Shown in pieces: positions 32,665 to 45,783 of a stretch of DNA of 64,000 bases. The DNA is from Mactromeris polynyma (Eukaryota > Mollusca > Bivalvia > Venerida > Mactridae): contig JASFXZ010000039.1 in NCBI GenBank assembly GCA_032209605.1, positions 2,914,001-2,978,000 on the forward strand, written 5' to 3'. The notes below the pieces were generated by a model. It was not told the origin of the DNA and did not search any database. It worked only from the letters and a program-made list of their open reading frames with translations. The position numbers and the translations under genes are program-made. How positions within the stretch are numbered: position 1 is the stretch's first letter; every line of letters starts with the position of its first letter.

Positions 32665-34125
32665 CTAATTAATATTTAGGCATCATTTTTAGTCAAGGTG
32701 GTTCATTTAAGGAAACCCAATTCAATTTTTCGCATAAAGCGTTAAAGGCAATTTTTAAACTAAACAAATATTTACTGAAATTTGAAAATGTTTCTATTTC
32801 ACACAAACTTGAATTGTTTGACAAACTTATATTGCCAATTTTATCTTATGGGTGCGAGATATGGGGTTTTAATAACGCCGAAAATATCGAAAGGATACAC
32901 ACCATATTTTGCAAAAATATATTACAAGTAAAACGCACAACCCAAAATGACTTTGTTTACGGTATTCTAGGCAGGTTTTGTTTAAAAAATATACGATACT
33001 TGCGCATCGTAAAATTTTGGCTTAAAATCGTAAATAGTAAAGATTTAAAATTTCGTAAAATGATTTACAATACATTAAAAAGAGATGCCGAGATATTCCC
33101 GAACAAAACATCATGGGTGACGTCTGTTAGGGATCTATTATCTAGATTAGGTTTTCATGATGTATGGCTCCAACAAGGAGTAGGTAATACAGATATATTT
33201 CTGCATGTTTTTAAACAACGTTTGTATGATAACAGCTTACAGATATGGCATAAACGATTAACTAATTCGAGCAGATCCGTATTTTATAAAGAAATAATTC
33301 ATTTTGGTTTCCAAAAATTCCTTAATACTCTAGATATTCCTAAATTTAGAATTGCTATGACTAGACTTATTGTATCCTCTCATAACCTAAGAATCGAATC
33401 CGGCAGATGGCAAAGACCAAAATTAGAAAGAGAAAATAGAAAATGTTTTTATTGCGATAAGTTGGAAGACGAATATCATTTCATTCTCGAATGTGAACTT
33501 TATAATGAACTCCGTAAATTGTATATAAAGAGTTATTACTGGAAAAGACCAAGTAGGCCTATGTTAAAATTGAGGTTATTATTTGAAAATCAAAACGAAA
33601 CTGTCATGAAGAAATTAAGCGTATTCATCTTGAAAGCGCTGGAAATACGAAAAGATATTTAATTAAAATTGTAATATGAATATATCAAACAAAACAAATT
33701 GTACACTTTTGTTTTTTCATCGACTTCACAAATGTATGTAAACTATTGCACGTCGCAATGTTATACGGATATAGATAAGAAATTTACAATCAATACACAT
33801 ATAACATTGTATTATATTTACATACAGTATAACAATATTGATCTTACACATTCGTTACGATAATATGGTAATGAATGATAACATAGTATATATACGCGTA
33901 TTTATATGTATTATTATTTCATACACATGTTTTTTCGCTATCGCATGTATGTTTTATTACATAGTCAATTTCAGTTTGTTCTTCATCTATAACGTTATAT
34001 GTTCGTATATGTGTTATAGTGTTCCTTCTCCGTCTCATAGATATATGTTTGTATATATGTATATATTGTTTGTCCTCATGGGCCATATGGCTTACTGGAC
34101 TTAAATGAAAATAAAACATCTACAC
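32665..34125 (+). mobile_element. 5'-truncated LINE (copy D)
   Basis: It begins just after the (ATT)n tail of copy C and runs through an ORF2 C-terminal region and a 3' UTR to an AATAAA-containing end near 34108-34116. It belongs to a different subfamily from copies A and C. Confidence 0.75.
32680..33662 (+). pseudogene. LINE copy D ORF2 C-terminal region
   Basis: The frame is open from about 32680 (LGIIFSQGGSF) to TAA 33660-33662 without internal breaks. It carries the thumb block LFDKLILPILSYGCEIWGF and the terminal zinc motif CFYCDKLEDEYHFILEC (C-x2-C...H-x4-C). The domain set matches the 3' half of LINE B ORF2 but the sequence is clearly different. The polymerase core is absent, so it is 5'-truncated and inactive. 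Its intact frame suggests a comparatively recent insertion. Confidence 0.82.
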
Positions 34126-34490
34126 ATATCTTGGTATTTCCACTGTAGTGTGTTGTCAAGATAATTTCTTTATAGTCTAGCCAAAATGGGTTTTGTGCAA
34201 GTGTGGACTTAGATAAATATTACAGAAATGCCAAAAAAAACAACGGAACACATCAAGTTTACATGATTATTGTTATTGACACTGGTATGTTTGCATATTA
34301 AGAATGATACTTAAACATTTCAGAGTTACTCCCCTTTTATGCAAAGTTCCATTTGTAATCTAAAGGCGTCATTTGAGGAAACACTAACACTAGACTGTTT
34401 ATAGCATATTATTATTGTAAGTAACCATTGATACTCAGTTATTATGTTACTATATTGACTACATTTACTTATTGTTCGGTTCACACTCCG
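34126..34490. other. Intergenic, no gene seen
   Basis: AT-rich. Nothing recognised between the end of LINE D and the GC-richer block at 34.5 kb. Confidence 0.45.
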
Positions 34491-34616
34491 TAACAGAAAT
34501 TTTTTACGACGTTTTGTCCCAGTTTATCCTTCACCGTCTAAACTGACGATTGGTGGAGACCTAGCGCTATTTCGACAAGACCCCCACAGCCCACACCCGG
34601 ACCGACGAATCAGCCA

Positions 34617-34827
34617 ATGAATCCCTCATTGGATCCCGGTGATGAATGCATTCAAGGGAAGAAAACAAGTTCAACATCGCCGCCTGCAACACCAGATACA
34701 TCGCAATGGAAGTCATCAAATCCTATGACTACCGTCCCCCGTATCCACAGAGTCGTTAGTCCTCCACATACAGATCCACACAGAACAACTGCTACCACAG
34801 TAAACAATAATCATGTAAAGTTGAAGG
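34617..34827 (+). CDS. Possible 5' exon, Ser/Thr/Pro-rich
   Basis: ATG at 34617 opens a 70-codon frame (MNPSLDPGDECIQGKKTSS...) with a donor AAGG|GTAATT at 34827/34828. It is locally less AT-rich and preceded by an unusual sequence (GGTGGAGACCTAGCGCTATT). It sits just upstream of the MULE gene and could be its first exon, but the donor is phase 1 while the next acceptor (35208) needs phase 2. It is therefore unlinked, frameshifted, or part of another element. Confidence 0.3.
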
Positions 34828-35207
34828 GTAATTCTACTGCATTCGGATGTATTTTTTAACATTGTTATTATTGGTACTCTGATTAAAAGAAGTAATTTTG
34901 TTGCAAACATTTTTAACAGAAATTTGCCGCTTTGATAAAGTTACTGTAATGGGTTCAGCAAACAAATCGTGTGTGTCCAACTTCCCATAAACTATTAGGA
35001 TGATTTGTTGCAAACTTTCAATGTTGAACAGCATTAAGGTGATAATGATCGCATGGTCGGAAATTTAGGTTGTAACCATTTTACCATATTTATTTACAGA
35101 AGATTTTGATGGGCGCAAAATATGGAAGTTGGCAGTAATCATTTTTAATAGAATTATGGGACTTTGATAGGACTAATTTATTGTGTATGGTATAATTATT
35201 ATTTCAG

Positions 35208-38200
35208 ATTTTCATCTGATGATTTTGAAAACCTCAAAAAGCATGTAGAACAGTGGAAAAATTATACATCAGGGTATATCAGCTGTATTCAATTTCTTTT
35301 TATATGATAACATTACATTTACTTCAACATATTTTGGTTTAAATTAGTAAGAATTTATAATATAAACATTATGGAACTATCTAAAATTTGTAAGTTTGTA
35401 ATTTTTTGTTGCTGTTTCTTGTAGTTACAAATTAAAGAATCTTCCACTGTTAAAAGTTGACAATGCCGTTAGTACTTACAAAAATCTGTATCCTACTGTT
35501 TATAACTAATTGCTTTTCTTTCATACAAACAAATATATATGAATGAGACTTTTATTTATATTCTAGTCCCCAAGGTTTCACAAATGATGACAAGGAAGAA
35601 AGAATTGATGTAGAAGAATTTCTATTTGTTCATCAGTCTTATGAGCAGAAGCGTCTTCTGGAGAGATATGGAAAGGAGATATGTCTGTTAGATGCCACCT
35701 ACAAGACCTGCACGTTTGAGGTGCCCCTGTTCTTTTTGTGTGTGAGCACCAACAGTGGATACATAGTTTTAGGTTCATTTGTTCTCCCAACTGAGAACAC
35801 CACTTACCACATCAAAAGAGGTCTTGAGGTTTTAAAGAGGTGGAATCCAACATGGGACCCTTCATACTTCATCACAGACTATGACACGAAGGAAATTAAG
35901 GCAATTGATGAGATATTCCAAGGTAAACTTGCAAATGAATTAGTTTAAAATTATGGAATCACATAAATACTTAAATGCATTTGATTTGTAATTTTGGTTT
36001 AAATGCGTCTATTTGATTAAGTTTAATGCAGTGTTAATGGTTAAAGTTGTGTGAATAGTCAAACTTGTTGTCTAACACACTCCTGTCTAATTTGTTCACA
36101 AATAACAAATAATCTTAAATTCTTAACTACTACTTTAATTTTATTTTTAGGTTGCTTTACATTTCTCTGTGACTTTCATCGAGAGCAGTCCTGGAAATGC
36201 TGGGTAGGACCTTCGAATGGAGTGACACATGTAAAGGAGGTTTTGGCATTGTAAGACATCCTTTCTATTAACCCTACCTACCACGATTTTTAAAATTATG
36301 CTATTGGGGGGGAAATGGCCCCGCCCCGATAGTTACATGTCAAAATGCTCCTGCCATTTGAAGAATGGTGAAGGGGCATTTTAGAGTTTTGCCCTTGTGC
36401 GTCTGTTAAAAAAATTTGGTTTCCAATCAATGACTAGCGAAATATTTAATGAATTTTGTTTAGTTTTGGCATTTTCCCATATTAAATTACAGGTCAAGAT
36501 CTAGTTTTGTTGAATCATGCATTTTTTGTTGCATAGTTGGCCCATTTCGACTTGAACACATGGTGATGGCATCCATATATTTTTATAATGGGAAAACATT
36601 ATTTTTTCATTTATGGAACAACAAGGTTCTTAGCATTATGGTCATTTATGCCATGTTAAGCATTGGTAATCAAGTGAGCAATGTGAATACGGCCCCTCTA
36701 TTTAGCTCAACAATTGACTCTCTTAAGGCCATCATGACAATGTACTCAGGTGAGCAATATAGGGCCATCATGGCCCCCTTGTTTTTTATATGTCTCATTT
36801 TATAAATTGAGACTTACATGCATGCTTGTGTGATTTATCATATTATGAGAAAGATTGTTTGCATTATTTATGTTGATTTTTTGCAGATTACGTAGCATTG
36901 CCAATGCTTCCAACCATCAGAGTTATACTGATGCTGTTGATGCTTTGAAGATATCATGTTATTGGACTGACAACAACATTTTACAAGACTGGTTTCAGAC
37001 CTACTGGTTGAAAGAGAGTAAGGTAAAGTTTGTTTTCATATAAAGATGCTGTGCACCACCTGGGTTTGGTATGCACACACAGGGGTCTGTTTATGCCCCC
37101 AATTTGGCATACACATTTGCTCTTGTCCATATGCTATGTACATACATATAGAAAATCTAATGGTACAACACTGGTCCTTTAATATTTAACTATGGTCACC
37201 AAACTTCACACCAATGCTCATTGGGATGCGAAGTTTTGCACCTGGGCTATAGTTCGATGAGTTTGCAGCAGGCACTGATCCTTAAGTATCCAAACTGTGC
37301 AGAGTATTAATTCGAAAGAGAAATTGTGTCACAGTGAAAGTGTACACATAAGTAACTACAAAGTTTCTGTCCTTGCCTTTAGATCAATTTCATGTTTGGT
37401 AATATTTTGATAAGTGCTGAACCTGAATTGTATTTAAAAAATGGCAATTTCACATATATTATTTATCATAGCTCAAACAGTTCTATCTGTTTTGCCAACA
37501 TTTTCAATGATGATTTGGCTCTTAGTTGTCAGTATTTATATTAGTGTATTGTGTTAAAATCAGACTAGCATTGACAATATACTAAGGTGTCTAATGGCCC
37601 AGTCAAACTGAAAATTATTTGATAATTTCTTACTATCATTACTCATGGCCACTTTATGGTTATTGCAATTAGTAGTTCATATAAGTCTAATTTTTTATGT
37701 AACATCAAGCTTGACATGGTTTTGTTAGTAATATCACTCACACAGAGTAAAGTTACACATATCAGAGTTTGTTTTGTGATGAAGGTGGCAGTAAGGGGTG
37801 ACCATGTCCTAATGGACGCATTTCTAGTTTCATAAATTTTCTGAAGATATACGTTTTTGACAGTTATTTACACAATTTTAAACAGCAATATAACTTAAAG
37901 TGTTAGTTAATGTTAATATGAGCCATGTAAAATCTGTATTATCCTGTAAATGTTTTCAGAGATGGGTCCAGTATCATAGACAATCCCTACTCAACAAAAG
38001 AGTCAATACAATAAATGGTGTTGAGAGACAAAATCGTGATTTTAAGCAGAATTATTTGGGTTACTACACTGAAGGTTCCCTAACATTAATGATTACAACA
38101 CTGGTTACTCGATACATTCCGGATGCATGTCGCAGGTAAGGAAGTCATACATTTCAGAAAATTAAGAATATATACTTGAAAGGTTGGCAACCTATATTAA

Positions 38201-39543
38201 AAAAATAATTTGTACAAGGAGCAAACTTTAGACAAAGAAGTACTGTGTAAATTTGGGTACTGGATCTCAACGGCTTCATTGAAGAAAGAGTGGAAAAGTT
38301 ATATAAAATTTTGATGTTTAATTCTATTTATGATTAGAAAGTCTGTTGTTAATGGTTATAAATTCTAATTTGGTGATGAACAACCAATGTTACTGAATAC
38401 TTATGCTGTTGTTTACTGAAAGAAATGATAGAAGTTGTATTATTGCATTACAAAGTTCATTTCTAAATGTCCTGTTTTGATGAAGAAACCTGTCTCATGT
38501 CTCATCGACTTCATTGATTGGACTTTTTCTTGCATTGAGGATGAAAAATTTGGATGTGCGAAAATTTAATATATAAAAAATTTAATGCCTGTTAAAGAAG
38601 TATTGTTGTTCTATATTATTATGAGACATTTAAATATAGAATAACTAGACTTTCTAACAGGCAATCAATTTTTTTTCTTCTATTGATCCAAAGATATTTA
38701 ATCTTTCACCAAACTTCTTGTTATTTGACTGTTGCATTAATGTGATTCAATAATAAGAAGCTTGTCAATCAGGCTCCTGAAATATCATTGATGTGGGGTT
38801 GTTTCCTGCTGTCAACTATGTAATAATTTGAATATATGCTTTTCAGGTATGTTAAACAAAACCTGGAATGGTTGTCAAAGAATTACTCTGCAGACATACC
38901 AGAATTCCACAACTGTAAGTCTCGTGCATTTATACAACACTGTATGGATCGTATAACAGTTGATCCTGCAGTTATTGAAGTTAACCAGACTGAGGAACAT
39001 ATGTTCACTACAACAAGTGCTACTAGTGGTCGCCAGTACAATATTGATCTGGCTGGAATCCTCCCTTCCTGCACCTGCTTGGACTGGGGTAAATACCATT
39101 TACCATGTAAGCACATGCTTCACATCATCATGCATGTACCAGAACACGGATGGGAGTCCCTTAATGAAGAGTTTGGTCGATTGGTCGATGAGGATATCAT
39201 TCCTCATCATCATGTGCAACAAGACAATCAAGGCACTGATGGACCAAAACAGACACAGAGCAATGCCAAGGTCCAACCAACATGTACACCAAAACAAACA
39301 GAAGCTGTCAAGTCCAAATGTAGAGCACTCTCAGTTGCTATAAATAGCATGATGTATTTAGTGCCAGCAGATGCACAATATGAAGAACTAATCCAAGACT
39401 TGACAGTCTTGTATAAGAAAGTATGTGGCATGGTCCTTGCTGAGACTGGTATCTTCTTAAGACCAAGAAAACGTGGACGTAAACTTGGACAGAAAAAACA
39501 CCAGTGTCCTAAAGCTAAGGAAGAAGAAGAACAAAAAAACTAA
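35208..39543 (+). CDS. MULE-type transposase with SWIM zinc finger (six exons)
   Basis: Exons 35208-35273, 35567-35922, 36151-36250, 36887-37022, 37960-38135 and 38847-39543 all have AG/GT borders and compatible phases. From the second base they give 509 codons plus TAA. DDE signature: first Asp in EICLLDATYKT, second in SYFITDYDTKEI, Glu in NGVERQNRDFK. The SWIM zinc finger SCTCLDWGKYHLPCKHML (CxCx9CxH) follows, then a basic tail (RPRKRGRKLGQKK). This is the architecture of MuDR/MULE transposases and of their domesticated relatives (ZSWIM-type). The start codon is not in the first exon found, so at least one 5' exon is missing. No terminal inverted repeats were seen. Absence of stops over six exons suggests recent activity or host use. 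Confidence 0.88.
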
Positions 39544-39773
39544 GACAGCAGGTATGTCAGAATTTATCTAGAATAAAATAGTATTAGCCAATGTTCATAG
39601 TATCACAAAGAAATTATAGTAAGCAGTGATCCAGTTAACTTGATGTGTGTTTTAAATGTTCAGTTTAATCTGATATGTACATGCTAAAGCGTCATTTTAC
39701 GTTTTTATGTATAATCATTTCATAGGACAAAATGATTTGTACAAATTTAAATGTATTAACATTTTCCTCTGTA

Positions 39774-39962
39774 CAGTCAAACCTGTGTTAAAGACCACCT
39801 GCGAACAAAGACCACTATTGCAAAACCTGTCTGCAAAGACCACCAATTTTATCTACCATCAGAACATTTTCAATGATATTTAATCTGTTAATAGAGACCA
39901 CCTGTAAACAAAGACCACATTTTGCTGTTCCCATGGGTGGTCTTTACATACAGGTTTGACTG
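39774..39962. mobile_element. 189-bp pogo-like MITE
   Basis: Termini CAGTCAAACCTGTGTTAAAG and, reversed, CAGTCAAACCTGTATGTAAA. TA duplications lie at 39772-39773 and 39963-39964. Internal CAAAGACCACC repeats occur in both orientations. No coding capacity. Confidence 0.85.
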
Positions 39963-40246
39963 TATTCAGCAATTCTCATCCGATCTTTACCAGGCTTGGT
40001 GACAATGTTTATCCTGGATGAGCTTGTTAACCAGTTATATTGCTCTACAAGCTCACAAGTTATACCCTTTAAAGTACAGATAATTATCAAAACATGTTAT
40101 GTATTTTTGTGTCTTTGAAAGTCTTTGTCCAATCACAAATAAACGTTGAATTTTGAGGGCATTTGCCTGCAGCATTTCCATAGTGCTACATACACCCATT
40201 TGACAGTTATATTCTGTGACAATGTGGAACTATTGTTTTTCTACAG

Positions 40247-40887
40247 GGAATACAGCCCCTTTGAAACAAAGTAAGACCACCACAAAGAAGACAATTATTC
40301 CTTAAGACAGCATCATTATAGTCAGTGAAAAAGAGAGGTAATTCATTAAACATATGAAATGTGGGATACCTAGGTGGAATTCTAATTTACTATCATTTGT
40401 CTGACCTTGTTTCAACCATATCTTATGCTTAATATTTGGAGAATAATTTGACCTGAAATGCTCAAATATTGATACTCACTGGACACTGTCATATATGGTT
40501 GGATTTGGAAAAAGTTTGGCATAAATGACCATCATAAGATGATGTGTTGTAAACAAAACCAGGGTTACTACAATCAAGGTTAATGGTGCCTCAGAACGCA
40601 AATAATGGAAGAAACATAGTATTTTTAGGAAGGGACTGGTACGCCTAAATGATCTCAAATAATTGCCAGAATGATGACCTTACTCATAACTGCTCCGTTT
40701 GAATTCTGAGATCAGTGTGTCATTGGGCAATGTTTGATATACAATGAGTTTTCTAAATATTCAGGTATAAATCTGACCTGATAATCTTTCATATGTATTC
40801 AATTTTAAATTTCAAGATCAACCAAGTCTGAAAAGAAAGACGAGATGCCTGAGCAGACCCAGAAGGAGACCCAGAAGGAGGATAAAG
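40247..40887 (+). other. Possible extra 3' exons of the MULE gene
   Basis: A donor GCAG|GTATGT follows the MULE stop (39551/39552). Acceptor TTCTACAG at 40246 begins a Lys/Thr-rich stretch that ends in TAA at 40303-40305. Another charged stretch, 40817-40887 (STKSEKKDEMPEQTQKETQ), ends at donor AAAG|GTATTT. They look like exons of an alternative or 3'-untranslated tail; weak. Confidence 0.28.
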
Positions 40888-41350
40888 GTATTTTATAACA
40901 GTACTGTTACATTATTAATATTCTAGTACCTCTTTTGACTTATTTGCCAATCCTGTATGTACATGTTTGCTTACAGTACAATATCTATAAATTATATACT
41001 GCATATGTAGTAACTTTCAGCACTTGTGATTAGAGATGTTACAATGTACCAATATATCACAGTAGCGCAATATGCAACCAAACAGTGCTAGGTGAATGAT
41101 CAGGGGTTACATTTGAATTGATCATATTGAGGCAAGTCACCTGGTCTCCCATATGGGTCAGCTATATTTAGGAATCTAATCACATGAATGGACCTTGTTA
41201 CTTTAGCATAATAGAACCATCGCATTCATAGATGGAGACTTTGTTAACCAGTGTTACCATGAATACAGTGTACGTCGCACACTTTGGGAGATCGAAATAT
41301 ATCTTTAATATTACATTTCATTTTATTGCACGGCGTTGTTGTTTATTGTC
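40888..41350. other. Intergenic, no gene seen
   Basis: AT-rich spacer between the MULE gene and repeat copy 2; nothing recognised. Confidence 0.4.
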
Positions 41351-41354
41351 ATTT

Positions 41355-41640
41355 CTGTCATTAATTAATCTTTTCAACTGTATACTTATTGAAATTATCA
41401 TTGCAACATTGTGTTTGACCCATAGCCTGCTTGACCTACATTTTCTTTGTTATTGTTATGATGCGGCCAGCATTCGTCTCTGTGCTCTGTTTAATATTTG
41501 CAGTCTTTTCCTGCACAAATAAGTCATGTATCGTTCAAACATGCGTATCGTTCAAACATGCGTGTAAAACATATAATTAACATGTACTTTTTTAATTCTC
41601 AGGTTATATTAAATACACCGATCACGTGTACTAAAGCCTG
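41355..41640 (+). repeat. Dispersed repeat, copy 2
   Basis: Matches 7738-8010 over almost its whole length, with a short internal duplication of CGTTCAAACATGCGT near 41530. It lies directly upstream of the Helitron region. Confidence 0.75.
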
Positions 41641-42360
41641 GGTGACCTAGTTTTTTGTTATGGTTTATTGGCGTCATACGCGTTATGGAGCTAATTTCGT
41701 TGTTTTGTGATATATATTTTCAAAAATACTCGCGGCTATGAAATTCCTTTACTGCTAGTATTAAAACAAAATGCTGATTAGCATAATGAATAAGTTATTT
41801 TTTTATGATATTTGCCTATCAAAATGGCCGACAATTCAGAACAAGGGAGGTAAATATTACAGATGTAGAACTATTTATTGTGATGGACAGTAAGTGGAAG
41901 TTAGATATGTTAGTCAGGGACAAGTCTGTTTCTATTTAGCTAACCAACATCAGCAATTGTTTGGTTGTAGGGCAAACCTTAAAATCTCTTACACAAAAAC
42001 ATTGTGTAGCTATCTTTGTGTAACTATGTTTATTTGTTACTAATTTGACCCATATTCTCCGACAACTAGCTTCCTATGTCGGACAAGTTCAATTTTATAT
42101 TTCCTTTAGTATGTACAAGTTTCTTTGAAAGAATCTATAGCCCTGATATGAGTGTGGCTAGAAATTGGAGGGAAGATTGAGATGTAGAACTTATACAGTT
42201 GGGTTCTTTTAAGTTGTCGGTTAAAAACTTAAAACATGTTACTTATAGATTTACAGACTCATTCTTCCTGCGACTGAACAAGTCCTCATATCCAACATTT
42301 GTGTGTGTGTTTACAGCATTTGTGGTAAGTACATTGTTTTGACTTATTGGTGTTGATAAC
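41641..42360 (+). other. Presumed Helitron 5' flank with repeated block
   Basis: No gene. TTGCCTATCAAAATGGCCGA near 41811 and GGGAGGTAAATATTACAGAT near 41848 recur with few changes at 53098-53155. No TC-type Helitron 5' end could be fixed. Confidence 0.4.
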
Positions 42361-44133
42361 ATGTCGTCTGAACCATCTGAAGTTGTTCAGGGACACATTC
42401 ATCAGGGTGTGTTAGGTCTACAAGGCTTAAGTTCATCATTTGGTTCTCAGTGTACAGCTATAGCTCTAGTAGCACTAGTATTTGCTAACTATCACGTAGA
42501 TCCTATTACCTGGAGCAGTCAACATTTCGACACTGTAATTTTTGAGGGAGATTCATTGTATCAAACCATTGTGCAAGACCGGTACAATGGTGATTCATCT
42601 ATGTTTCTTACTCACGCTGATTTGCCCTCTGAGTTTTCTTCTTTTGGTGCTACTTATCGCCAAGGTTTAGGTCAAACTTTATTTGGTGCTGTCAATAACC
42701 AGCCAGCTGTGTCGGGTGCTGGCAGTCACACTTTAAACCAAGCATTGCAGACAGCATTTACCCATTCACATTCACTTGTAGGTACCTTTGGGTCAATGTC
42801 AGTGGCTTTATTTACCAGAGATGGCTTCTTTTTTGTGTTTGATTCTCATGCAAGGAATGAATTTGGATTTGTTGAAGCAATCGGCACCAGCATTCTACTG
42901 GGCTATGATAGTTTAGCAGCTATGAGTTTGTACCTGCATCATGCATATTTTGATCAGATTTTCAATTTGTCGCCTGTTCATATAGACAACTCCACACCTA
43001 CAAACACTAGTGCTTCACAGTTTAATGCTAGTTTACAAACTGATCAGTTTCATGATTCTATTGCTGATGAAAATATCAACAAATCCTGTCACGCCAGCAT
43101 ACCCTTCACAAATGATCATACATACACTGCGGTTGATGGAAACAGACCAAAAGGCAAGTATATCAGAAGAAAAAAAACTGACAAACATTTTCAATTTATT
43201 TCTTTACAGCAGCCCACAAATACATTTTCTGAACAACATTCACTTGACATTTCTGATTTAGATGTTGATGCTTTCGAAATTGTTGACACAACTATGGGTG
43301 CTAATGATGCTGTCGTTCCAGGCAGTGTTGATCATGATTTCTGTTCTAATGCGGATACAAATGACAGCTATGAGCAATACATTCGGTGTCTGCCGAACCA
43401 TTGGTGCAGTTCTTGTGAACGATTCCTTTTCCCTAATCAGGTTATGCATTTATCATGCAGTAAAAGCAACTCAGTCATAGATTCCTTACATTTAGATAAT
43501 ACAAATGAGCTTTGTCGTACTTGTTATCAGTATTTATCACAGGGGAATATCCCACCTATTTGCACTGAACTAAATTATTTATGTGTTGGTAACATACCTG
43601 CTGAACTACAGTGTCTAAGTAGCTTGGAACGAAAATTGTTGTCTAAGATTCAAGTATGCATGACTTTGGTTATACTGTCTGGTGGTCAGTATGCTGAGAA
43701 AGGATTGGTTGTAAACCTACCCAGAGATATTGATCCTCTGATACAAGATCTGTCTGGTTATGACAACATTTGTTCAGTTCGTTTTGAAGTTGGAAATATG
43801 GTTGGATCCGATGCAGGCTTTTTAATTAACCCTTTCAAAGTTATTGAGGGCTTTAAATGGCTTAAGGCAAACAATCTTTTATTTTGTAACTCAAGTGTCA
43901 GTGACATTGTCAATTTACATGCTTGTACTTCATTGCATTCCGATACAAATCAAAACATCAGCTCCATGGGAGATGCTGTATGCTCTACGGAACATGTCAA
44001 TTTTGCTCCAGTCGATTATAGTAATACTGTTGAAGAAGATCATTCCACATTAAGGCAACATGCCAGCTGTTCACCACAGATTGTGGTTCCGCATAACAAT
44101 GCCTCTCCTGTCTCTGTTTATGAAATACCTTAA
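42361..44133 (+). pseudogene. Helitron N-terminal part: Cys-protease-like domain + DUF6570-like
   Basis: A 590-codon frame. Residues ~1-210 have a GSQC motif with Cys31 and a later FVFDSHARN motif with Asp161 and His163. This Cys ... Asp-x-His order and spacing resembles the tegument-type deubiquitinase fold (peptidase C76); assignment is from pattern only. Residues ~345-480 have paired cysteines (C349-x2-C352, C385-x2-C388) and the NxLxVGNIPAELQCLSSLE ... SGGQYAEKG pattern of DUF6570, usual in animal Helitrons just before the Rep domain. The frame stops at TAA 44131-44133, but the same frame continues with typical Helitron sequence (KAFPWLFPTGKFGF), so this is a nonsense break. Confidence 0.75.
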
Positions 44134-44280
44134 GGTGAAGAAAAGGCATTCCCATGGCTTTTCCCAACAGGTAAATTTGGTTTCACACATCTGCGGCCAA
44201 GGAAAATAACACCCAGCTCTTATTTCAGGTCCCGTTTGTATAATCATTAAGGTCATTGGCGCAAGAATATCACTTACTTA

Positions 44281-45783
44281 TTGCATGCTGCAGTGTCATA
44301 TGACAAGCTCCTTTTAAAGAATGAAATTGGTATATGTATGAAAATGTGTAAAGGGTCTATGGACAATGGGTATACAATTCCTACAACTGTGCGTGATGTA
44401 AGGAGTCGCAATACAAACCCAGATATCATTAATAATTCATTCATGTTCATGAAAAAAATACGAGGCACAGTTGCTTATTTTCGCGATGCTTTATATAACT
44501 TACTGGCTATGTTTCGTTGTTTAGGCCCCCCAACCGTATTCATGACTCTTTCAGCAGATGATTTGCATTGGCCAGAATTGGGCATGTTGCTTGAGAATTT
44601 ATCTTTCGAGGAAGCTGTTTCTAAAGGCTCATTTTTTTCCAGCATGAGGTCAGATCCTTTAATGTCCGCTATTCATTTTGATCGTCGTTTTTCTGCTCTG
44701 CTGAAATTTGTTGTGCATAGTGGAAAAAAACCTTTAGGCTCAGTCAAGGATTACTTTGCTAGAGTTGAATTTCAAAACAGGGGTTCACCACATTACCATA
44801 TATTTTTTTGGGTTGAGAATGTGCCTACTGAGATCAACAATAACACGCGCACTGATATTTTACGGTATATTTCCAATACTATTCATACACATATCCCATC
44901 TGAATCAGACGATGCTAGACTACATGCCTTAGTCACAAAACTCCAAAGACACTCACATTCAAATTACTGCAAGTACTCGCCTAGGTCACAATGTCGTTTC
45001 GATTTTCCTAAACGTGAATGCTCCATGACAAACATTTTTTCACGTGTAATCACAGTTCGAAACAAACGGAAGTTTTATGAAACATACAGACCAGCCGACT
45101 CTGCTTTCATTAATGCATACAATCCAGAAATATTGCGTCATTGGCGAGCTTACATGGATATTCCGCTTATTAATGATGCCACTGGGGCTGCTTATTATGT
45201 ATGTCATTATTTGTGTAAATATGAACCTGATGAACTGAGATGTGCTTTAGGTAATTTGATAAATACAGTTTTTCGCCAGAATCCAGGCATGTCAGCTTTC
45301 CAACTTCTTTGGAACATTGGCTTGTGTGTTTTGAAGAACAGGCGAGTTTTTGCACAGGAAGCTGCTTTTCGCCTTAGTAACCTCAGACTTATACAGAGTT
45401 CACGTTCGGTTGTCTATTTGAACACTCGACCCCAAAAGAAACGCTTCAAAATGTTGAAACCCTTAGTTGACATAAACATCATGGATGACAATGCTACTGA
45501 CATTTTCATGCATAACATTATTGATTACTACTGTGCTAGACCGCAGTCTATGGAGCATACTTCTTTGCATTATTTTGCTTCGTGGTATGTTAAATGCTCG
45601 CCTCCAAGTGGTCAACTTGGAAGAAATGCATTAGAAAGAGTACACATTGCAGTTTTTGACGTTTGGTTCAGACGACGAGGCTCCTTAGTTGTCATACGGT
45701 TTCCTTGCTTTCCTGTTTCAAATGATGACTACTACTTCACTTTACTGATGCTATTAATCGATTTCGTTCTGAGATGGACTTGA
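44281..45783 (+). pseudogene. Helitron Rep (HUH nuclease) domain
   Basis: Same frame as the preceding ORF, separated from it by TAA codons at 44131 and 44248. Shows the Helitron_like_N block GPPTVFMTLSADDLHWPEL, the HUH metal-binding motif SPHYHIFFW (His171, His173) and the two-tyrosine motif YVCHYLCK (Tyr306, Tyr310, Lys313). These residues nick and join DNA in rolling-circle transposition. All catalytic residues are present. The frame ends at 45783 in a different frame from the following helicase: the continuing sequence FRSEMDLIGDFETARQAF appears in the next frame, showing a single-base shift near 45755-45770. Confidence 0.9.

Noticed and set aside
34617..35208. First exon of the MULE gene with the ATG at 34617
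   Set aside because: The donor phase (1) and acceptor phase (2) do not match, so the join was not accepted; kept only as a low-confidence separate exon.
38875..39431. Several ORFs opposite and alongside the SWIM exon
   Set aside because: They overlap the well-supported MULE exon in other frames and show no domain.
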